Assembly (NCBI GenBank): GCA_002315715.1
Contig: DCHY01000001.1
Coordinates: 9,389-31,045, forward strand
DNA length: 21,657 nucleotides
From: Clostridiales bacterium UBA1740
GTDB taxonomy: Bacteria > Bacillota > Clostridia > Oscillospirales > CAG-272
Direction of reading: 5' to 3'
The notes under the pieces are model-generated. The model was not told the origin of the DNA. It was given only the letters and a program-made list of their open reading frames with translations, and searched no databases. A program made the position numbers and the translations under genes. Positions 1 through 4,412 of the stretch are shown here, in pieces (the stretch's first letter is position 1; the number at the start of each line of letters is the position of its first letter).

Positions 1-130
1 CTTCGTCATGAATTGGCTTCGCCATGAAGATATCATGCCGCCGTGTGCGGCAATTCATGCGACTTTGTCGCAATTCATGAGGCAAAGCCACAATTCATGC
101 ACCTCAGCGCAATTCATTCCGCAACGCGGA
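1..130. repeat. Short-hairpin array 1 (cut by window edge)
   Basis: This is a run of short palindromes joined by linkers related to ATGAAT or its complement ATTCAT. Stems include TGGCTTCGCCA, TGCCGCCGTGTGCGGCA, GCGACTTTGTCGC and TCCGCAACGCGGA; two others near 78-110 are degenerate. The linker reads CATGAATTG on the left and CAATTCATG on the right. The switch occurs across a GATATCAT junction near 28-36, so the array changes orientation internally. Positions 4-41 are identical over 38 bases to 1629-1666 in array 2. The last hairpin ends five bases before the -35 box of the riboswitch promoter. It is not CRISPR: there are no long unique spacers and no constant long repeat. Confidence 0.85.
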
Positions 131-135
131 CAATA

Positions 136-164
136 TTGACAACGCGGGGAAAATATGCTACAAT
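136..164 (+). promoter_or_regulatory. Sigma-A promoter of the corrinoid-uptake module
   Basis: The -35 box TTGACA is at 136-141 and the -10 box TACAAT at 159-164, with a 17-bp spacer. Transcription would start near 171, just before the riboswitch. The -35 box lies five bases from the last hairpin of array 1. Confidence 0.85.
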
Positions 165-180
165 ACCCTACGCAAGCAAT

Positions 181-285
181 AAGACGAAAGTCTTCAAGCA
201 GGGAAAGTGCGGTGCGATTCCGCCACAACAGCCATTACCGTAATCTCGTAGAGTCGGAAGGCCTGCTGTTTGCCGCTTTTCATGG
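181..285 (+). promoter_or_regulatory. Cobalamin riboswitch
   Basis: The leader carries the cobalamin-family core in order: a P1 arm (AGCAGG, 197-202), GGGAAAGTG, a GGTGCGATTCCGCC hairpin (about 211-224), a segment resembling the conserved GCCCCGCAACTGTAA core (near 230-243), then GAGTCGGAAGGCCTGCT, whose CCTGCT (262-267) closes P1. A GAAA-loop hairpin (AAGAC/GTCTT) sits at 181-194. The aptamer is short, lacking large peripheral arms. A terminator follows before the first gene, so the likely mode is transcription attenuation: corrinoid binding would shut off uptake. Exact ends and subclass are uncertain. Confidence 0.85.
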
Positions 286-335
286 GTTTTGGGCAGAGAA
301 GACCGTCGAAAAGCCGGGGAACACCCCTTTTTTCA

Positions 336-365
336 CCGCCCGAAGTGGCGGATTTTTTGTTTTTA
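336..365 (+). terminator. Riboswitch expression-platform terminator
   Basis: The stem CCGCC (336-340) pairs with GGCGG (347-351), followed by a T-rich tract at 353-364. A second small hairpin, GGGG/CCCC with six T's, lies just upstream at 316-333. Both fall between the aptamer and the first gene, as expected for attenuation. An upstream GCTTTTC/GAAAAGC pairing (about 274-314) could belong to the switching structure. Confidence 0.7.
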
Positions 366-374
366 GGAGCTTTT

Positions 375-845
375 ATGAAGAATAGAATCGGAATTCTTTT
401 TTTGATTACGCTTTTTCTGTTTTCTTTTTCTTCCTGCTTGACCGAGAGCCTCTCTGCCATCTTCGGTCAAAAAGGAGAAGTGGAAGACACGGGGACCGTC
501 ACGCTTGTCTTGGCACAAGACGAAAACGCGCCGACGGTTTATACCCAAGCCCTGTCGGACGTCGAGGGCGACGAGGGACTTTTCTCGGTTTTGGATGCCC
601 TGAAGATTCCCTACGTGGAAAAAGACGGATTTCTCAAGCAAGTCGGAGACGTCGAGGAGGACGCAGGACGTGGCGTTTACGTCATTCTTTGGACCTCCGT
701 CGAAGCGGACGCCGATACGTCGGGTTGGATAGAAAACCGCGTCTATGACGGGCGGACGCTTTATCCGTCCTTGGTCGGCGGCAAGGATATGACCGTCAAG
801 GACGGCGCCGTTTTGTACGTCGGAACCGTGGTTTACACATGGTAA
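375..845 (+). CDS. DUF4430-like lipoprotein, probable corrinoid-binding component
   Basis: This is a 156-residue predicted lipoprotein. The start at 375 follows AGGAG (365-369); longer upstream frames would run through the riboswitch terminator. Residues 1-20 form a signal peptide ending in FSSC, with Cys21 as the likely lipidated residue. The rest reads like DUF4430, the small beta domain related to the C-terminal domain of transcobalamin-type proteins: a LFSVLDALKIPY segment, a GFLKQVGDVEED segment, a central V-I-L-W strand, and an ending in VKDGAVLYVGTVVYTW. It overlaps the downstream membrane gene by seven bases. With the cobalamin riboswitch, this suggests a surface corrinoid-capture protein feeding the neighbouring transporter. 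The family call comes from motif layout only; the ligand is inferred. Confidence 0.7.
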   Translation: MKNRIGILFLITLFLFSFSSCLTESLSAIFGQKGEVEDTGTVTLVLAQDENAPTVYTQALSDVEGDEGLFSVLDALKIPYVEKDGFLKQVGDVEEDAGRGVYVILWTSVEADADTSGWIENRVYDGRTLYPSLVGGKDMTVKDGAVLYVGTVVYTW

Positions 846-1381
846 CGGGAAAACGCGTGGACAACAAAAGAGCGGTTTTTCTGTTGGTGAGAACGGCGCT
901 TTGCGCCGCCACTCTGACAGCGGGGAAGTTCGTTCTTTCCGCCGTCCCGAACGTGGAAATCGTGACGCTTTTGTGCGCCTTATACGGCTACGTTTTTGGG
1001 TGGTGGGGCGTGCTTTCGGCGGTGATTTTCGTCGGGATGGAGCCGCTCCTTTACGGTTTCGGAACGTGGTTTGTTTCCTATTTACTGTATTGGCCGCTCG
1101 TTTGCGCGGTATTTGCGCTACTTAAAAAGGGCGGTGTCCAAAACCGTTTTCTTCTCGGTTTTTTTGCCGTCCTCTTGACCTTGTATTTCGGGGCGCTGAC
1201 GACTTTCGTCGACATTGCCTTGCTCGTCGGATTCCGTGACAATTTCTTTTCGGCTTTTCGGGTGAAATACCTCGCCGGAGTTGCCTTTTATCTGACAGAG
1301 ATTGTGACCAACGCCGTCGTCTTTCCGCTATTGTTTTTGCCCTGCGCGAGAGCGATAGAAAAGATACCGCTTCGCGGATGA
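839..1381 (+). CDS. ECF-type transporter S component-like membrane protein, probable corrinoid uptake
   Basis: This is a 180-residue hydrophobic protein with five or six predicted membrane segments. Size and pattern resemble substrate-binding S components of energy-coupling-factor transporters: an N-terminal ARTALCAATLTAGKF-type helix, then a VEIVTLLCALYGYVFGWW segment. ECF S components need the shared EcfA/EcfA'/EcfT module, which is not in this window. Overlap with the DUF4430-like lipoprotein and the cobalamin riboswitch point to vitamin B12 or a precursor. ATG at 839 has only a weak ribosome binding site; GTG at 857 is an alternative, and coupling to the upstream gene is likely. The last residues (IPLRG) and the stop codon are encoded by the first unit of hairpin array 2, so the 3' end appears to have been replaced or extended by the array. 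Confidence 0.72.
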   Translation: MVTGKRVDNKRAVFLLVRTALCAATLTAGKFVLSAVPNVEIVTLLCALYGYVFGWWGVLSAVIFVGMEPLLYGFGTWFVSYLLYWPLVCAVFALLKKGGVQNRFLLGFFAVLLTLYFGALTTFVDIALLVGFRDNFFSAFRVKYLAGVAFYLTEIVTNAVVFPLLFLPCARAIEKIPLRG

Positions 1382-1843
1382 GATACCGCCTGCGGCGGAT
1401 GAGATACCGTTCCTTTGGAACGGATGATATACCACGCTATGCGTGGATGATATACCGCCTGCGGCGGATGAGATACCGTTCCTTTGGAACGGATGAGATA
1501 CAAGGCTACGCCTTGATGATATACCGAGCCGTTGGCTCGGATGAGATACCGCTTCGCGGATGATATATCGAGCCGTTGGCTCGGATGAATTGACTTCGTC
1601 ATGAATTGCCGTTGGCATGAATTGACTGCGTCATGAATTGGCTTCGCCATGAAGATATCATGCCGCGAGGCGCGGCAATTCATTCCGCACGGTGTGCGGA
1701 TGATATACCGAGCGTTGCTCGGATGATATACACGGCTACGCCGCGATGATATACCGCGCTTTGGCGCGGATGATATACCGAGCCGTTGGCTCGGATGAGA
1801 TACCGCTTCGCGGATGATATACAACGCGTCGCGTTGATTGATA
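1363..1843. repeat. Short-hairpin array 2, 22 palindromic units
   Basis: The array holds 22 consecutive short hairpins separated by ATGATATA or ATGAGATA, and by TGAAT-type linkers in the middle block (about 1585-1682). Examples are CCGCTTCGCGG, CCGCCTGCGGCGG, CCGTTCCTTTGGAACGG, CCACGCTATGCGTGG, CAAGGCTACGCCTTG, CCGAGCCGTTGGCTCGG, TGACTTCGTCA and CAACGCGTCGCGTTG. Stems of 4-7 bp are nearly all perfect and differ widely in sequence. Almost all close a three-base loop with a C-G pair (C-NNN-G). Several units recur: CCGCTTCGCGG three times, CCGCCTGCGGCGG and CCGTTCCTTTGGAACGG twice each. Orientation switches through ATGAAGATATCAT near 1649-1661. It occupies the convergent intergenic region before rplS and starts inside the ECF gene. 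No open frame within it looks like a protein. Confidence 0.95.
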
Positions 1844-1862
1844 CGACGGCTCTTTGAAAATT

Positions 1863-1896
1863 AAAAACAGCCTCTGCCGAAGCAGGGGCTGTTTTT
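1863..1896. terminator. Bidirectional terminator between array 2 and rplS
   Basis: A long stem, AAAAACAGCCTCTGC against GCAGGGGCTGTTTTT with a CGAA loop, has T-runs on both strands. It would stop plus-strand transcripts reading through array 2 and minus-strand transcripts from rplS. Confidence 0.9.
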
Positions 1897-1912
1897 ATGC
1901 GCAAAGGGAAAA

Positions 1913-2254
1913 TTAAATCTTTTCCTTAACCTTTGCTGCTTTTCCGACTCTGTCACGCAGATAGTAGAGTTTCGCGCGGCGAACTTTCGCTTCACGAACG
2001 ACTTCTACCTTGGTTACGTTAGGAGAGTGAATCGGGAATGTTTTTTCAACGCCAACACCGTAAGCAATCTTTCTTACCGTGAAGGTCTCGGAGATTCCGC
2101 CTCCGTGTCTTGCGATGACAGTACCGTCAAACATCTGGATTCTGTCTTTCTCGCCTTCGGTGATACGAACGTAAACTTTAACGCCGTCACCAATGTTGAA
2201 GCTCGGAACTTCGGTCTTCAACTGCTCATTTGTAAAAGCCTGGATCTTGTCCAT
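1913..2254 (-). CDS. rplS: 50S ribosomal protein L19
   Basis: The 113-residue protein matches L19 throughout: MDKIQAFTNEQLKTEVPSFN at the start, GDGVKVYVRITEGEKDRIQ, a FDGTVIARHGGGISETFTVRK core, GVGVEKTFPIHSP, and the basic VRRAKLYYLRDRVGKAAKVKEK tail. L19 sits at the 30S-50S interface and forms part of an inter-subunit bridge. ATG at 2254 follows AAGGAGG on the minus strand; a longer frame to 2323 runs into the leader and is not needed. It is transcribed alone here, without the rimM-trmD neighbours common elsewhere, from a promoter at 2342-2370, and ends at the bidirectional terminator (1863-1896). Confidence 0.97.
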   Translation of the reverse strand: MDKIQAFTNEQLKTEVPSFNIGDGVKVYVRITEGEKDRIQMFDGTVIARHGGGISETFTVRKIAYGVGVEKTFPIHSPNVTKVEVVREAKVRRAKLYYLRDRVGKAAKVKEKI

Positions 2255-2335
2255 CGTGGGCCTCCTTACATACCGAACATTCATGCAGAGCGATGCAGAG
2301 GACTGTTCATAATAACTGTGCATATTACCACAGAT
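2255..2335 (-). other. rplS 5' leader, possible L19 autoregulatory structure
   Basis: About 80 bases separate the predicted transcription start from the start codon. The leader contains an outer GAACA/TGTTC pairing (2275-2279 with 2304-2308) enclosing two GCAGAG copies (plus-strand sense) and a TGCA/TGCA stem. Leaders controlling L19 expression are known in Firmicutes. I cannot confirm that this one matches the described consensus. Confidence 0.3.
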
Positions 2336-2341
2336 ACACGC

Positions 2342-2370
2342 ATTTTATCATATCGATACGAGAAAATCAA
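2342..2370 (-). promoter_or_regulatory. rplS promoter
   Basis: On the minus strand, TTGATT (2365-2370) and TAAAAT (2342-2347) are separated by 17 bp, with an extended TG-A motif just before the -10 box. Confidence 0.8.
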
Positions 2371-2397
2371 GGGGTTTTGAAGAAAAAACGGAAAATA

Positions 2398-3303
2398 TCA
2401 GTCTTTTTTTGCGGATTTTTCCTTGAGAGCGGAGAGTTTATTCTCAATCGTCGGCAAAAGACTGAACGCCGTCACGCCGAGAATAACGATAACGGAACCG
2501 AGAATCGCCTTGGTACCCATGATTTCGATACCGAGAAGCGCGACGGGAATCGGGTTGAAGATAGGCTCAATCGTGAGAATCAGCGAGGCCTCGACGTTAT
2601 CCACCTTTTGGATGCCGAAGCCGAAGAGGGCGTTGGCGGCGCCGTATTGGAACAGACCGAGAATCAAGAGCCAAATAAGGCTCGTCGCATCCAACGAAAG
2701 CGCCCCCGCTCCCACCTTCACAAAGAGGAAGGGAAGGGAAACGAATAGGCAGACAATATTACTGATGATAAGCGAGTCGTTGGCGTCGGCATCGTCTTTA
2801 TTCATATAGATAATTTGCCCGGCAAAGGTAAAGCCGGAGAGCAGCGCCAAAAGGTTGCCGATGACGCTTGTCATATCCAAATTGTCAACAAAAGATAGCA
2901 CAATGCCGCAAAATACGAGCAACGTGATGACTATTTCCGAGATTTTTACCTTGCGATGACCGAAAAATACGGCGACCAAAAAGACCAAAATCGGCGCGAT
3001 ATACTGCAAAACGATTGCCGTTCCGGCGGTCGTCATCGGGATGGCTGCCACATACAAAATGCCGGTGGCAGCGGAGAAGGCGGCGCCTATCACGTTGGTT
3101 TTGCCGAAGTGCAATTTGAAATTGCCTTTGATGACGAAAAGAATGATAAGGGATAAAACCGAGCGCACCGCAATCTTGCACATCGCGTCCCACGAGGGGT
3201 CGATGGACTTGACGCAGACGCCGGCAAGGCCCCAGCAAACGGCGGCGAGGACAAGGGCGAGCCTGCCGACGTTCTTTTGAGATTTCGTTTTTGTGTTTGT
3301 CAT
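2398..3303 (-). CDS. EamA/DMT-superfamily permease
   Basis: The protein has 301 residues and about ten membrane segments, arranged as two EamA-type halves. The first begins with ALVLAAVCWGLAGVCVK; the second contains LLALLSGFTFAGQIIYMNK and a LGLFQYGAANALFGFGI segment. The family exports or imports small metabolites such as amino acids, nucleosides or other solutes; the substrate cannot be read from sequence. The start at 3303 follows AAGGA about ten bases upstream. The gene lies 25 bases after the stop of the metal exporter gene in the same direction, so the two are probably one operon. No convincing terminator follows it, so some reading into rplS is possible. Confidence 0.85.
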   Translation of the reverse strand: MTNTKTKSQKNVGRLALVLAAVCWGLAGVCVKSIDPSWDAMCKIAVRSVLSLIILFVIKGNFKLHFGKTNVIGAAFSAATGILYVAAIPMTTAGTAIVLQYIAPILVFLVAVFFGHRKVKISEIVITLLVFCGIVLSFVDNLDMTSVIGNLLALLSGFTFAGQIIYMNKDDADANDSLIISNIVCLFVSLPFLFVKVGAGALSLDATSLIWLLILGLFQYGAANALFGFGIQKVDNVEASLILTIEPIFNPIPVALLGIEIMGTKAILGSVIVILGVTAFSLLPTIENKLSALKEKSAKKD

Positions 3304-3328
3304 GATGATTCTATCCTTGCCGCAACGC

Positions 3329-4270
3329 TCAGAAAAGAAGGGCGGAAAGTCCCGTGAGGTCGAATACTCCGCCGATGACAAGACCCGTCAAGAGAAGCGT
3401 CGCGAGAATCACGAGGTTTTGTTTTCTGTGATGGTTGACGCGGAACAATACGAGAACACCGACGCCGGCACCCGGCAAAAGTCCCGCCAAAAGCGCACCG
3501 CCCGACAAAACGCCGGCGGCAAAGAGTTCCGTCAGGGTCACCGAGGCGGCGCAGTTGGGTACGATACCGACGACGAGCGCCAAGAGAATGCCGAGCAGCG
3601 GTCTGCCTTCAAAAAGCGAGCCGATGAATTCTTCCCCGAGGAAGAAAACGGCGGTGCCGATGAGGAGGTTGACAAGGAGAATAAAGCCCGAAATCGTCAA
3701 GGTGTGGTGAACGGCGGAATGCAAAACGCCCTTTTCACAGTGGCAGTGGTCGTGCTCGCAAATCTCGTCGATGGCGATATGCACCTCGTGTTCGTGGTGG
3801 TGATGTTCGTTTTGCTCATGCTCTTGCGTTTCTTCGTTTGCGTGTACGGCGTCTTTGTTTTCAAAGCGCGAAACGATAAAATCCACGAGGAAACCGACGC
3901 CGATACCGACAATGGCTTTGACGGCGACGAGCGTCAAGGTGACGCGCAAAGGCACGACGTTTCCGGTTAGTAAAATCGGCAGCATCTCGTCCGAGGTCGA
4001 GAGAAAGACGGCAATCAAAGTACCGACCGAAATCACGCGTCCCGTGTAGAGATTGGCGGCAGCGGCGGAAAATCCGCACTGCGGCACGATGCCGATGGCA
4101 CCGCCGAACAGCGGACCGAAGGGACCGGCTTTCTTCATAAACGCGACGGTTTTTTCTTCGCCTTTGTGTTCGATCCACTCCATCAAAAGATAAGTGAGAA
4201 ACAAAAAGGGCAACAACTTACAGACGTCCAAAAGACCGTCGAGCATTACTTCTTCCAAAAAATCGAGCAT
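3329..4270 (-). CDS. Putative heavy-metal exporter, ArsP_2-like, with histidine-rich loop
   Basis: This 313-residue polytopic membrane protein resembles the putative 10-TM metal exporters (ArsP_2; also labelled putative manganese or arsenic transporters). Two matching motifs mark inverted halves: GIVPQCGFSA (about 60-69) and GIVPNCAAS (about 235-243), each with a cysteine. A TSDEMLPILL segment (92-101) follows the first. Between the halves, residues 143-190 form a hydrophilic loop dense in His, Glu, Asp and Cys, including HHHHEHEVH and CEHDHCHCEK. This looks like a metal-binding cytoplasmic loop. ATG at 4270 is preferred because AAAGGA sits seven bases upstream; a frame from 4288 lacks a good site. 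It is first in a two-gene operon with the EamA permease. The transported metal is unknown. Confidence 0.75.
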   Translation of the reverse strand: MLDFLEEVMLDGLLDVCKLLPFLFLTYLLMEWIEHKGEEKTVAFMKKAGPFGPLFGGAIGIVPQCGFSAAAANLYTGRVISVGTLIAVFLSTSDEMLPILLTGNVVPLRVTLTLVAVKAIVGIGVGFLVDFIVSRFENKDAVHANEETQEHEQNEHHHHEHEVHIAIDEICEHDHCHCEKGVLHSAVHHTLTISGFILLVNLLIGTAVFFLGEEFIGSLFEGRPLLGILLALVVGIVPNCAASVTLTELFAAGVLSGGALLAGLLPGAGVGVLVLFRVNHHRKQNLVILATLLLTGLVIGGVFDLTGLSALLF

Positions 4271-4301
4271 ATTTCGTCCTTTTTCCATAATAATTCAGTT
4301 T

Positions 4302-4329
4302 ATTATAACACGGTTTTTCAAAAAGTAAA
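4302..4329 (-). promoter_or_regulatory. Promoter of the metal exporter-EamA operon
   Basis: On the minus strand, TTTACT (4324-4329) and TATAAT (4302-4307) are 16 bp apart. It lies back to back with the plus-strand promoter at 4349-4377. Confidence 0.65.
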
Positions 4330-4348
4330 GAGAAAAAAATATTTTCTC

Positions 4349-4377
4349 TTGAAAAGCGCGCGGGCGTATGTTATACT
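4349..4377 (+). promoter_or_regulatory. Promoter of the large repeat-containing protein
   Basis: TTGAAA (4349-4354) and TATACT (4372-4377) have a 17-bp spacer. Because the -10 box covers the in-frame ATG at 4368, translation must begin further downstream. Confidence 0.8.
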
Positions 4378-4412
4378 TATATTGGATTGTCAGAATCTTT
4401 ATGGAGGTTTCT

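Noticed and set aside
155..460. Small open frames over the B12 leader on both strands
   Set aside because: They cover the riboswitch aptamer and terminator, lack ribosome binding sites, and end or start inside RNA structures.
1..1843. CRISPR array
   Set aside because: The constant element is only 5-8 bases, there are no unique spacers of uniform length, the variable parts are palindromes, and no cas genes are present.
1288..1904. Several minus-strand open frames of 74-178 codons (and a 61-codon plus-strand frame) across hairpin array 2
   Set aside because: Their content is translated linker and hairpin (YIIR, SHP, ANGSVYHP-type words). They have no ribosome binding sites and arise because the linkers are stop-free in some frames.
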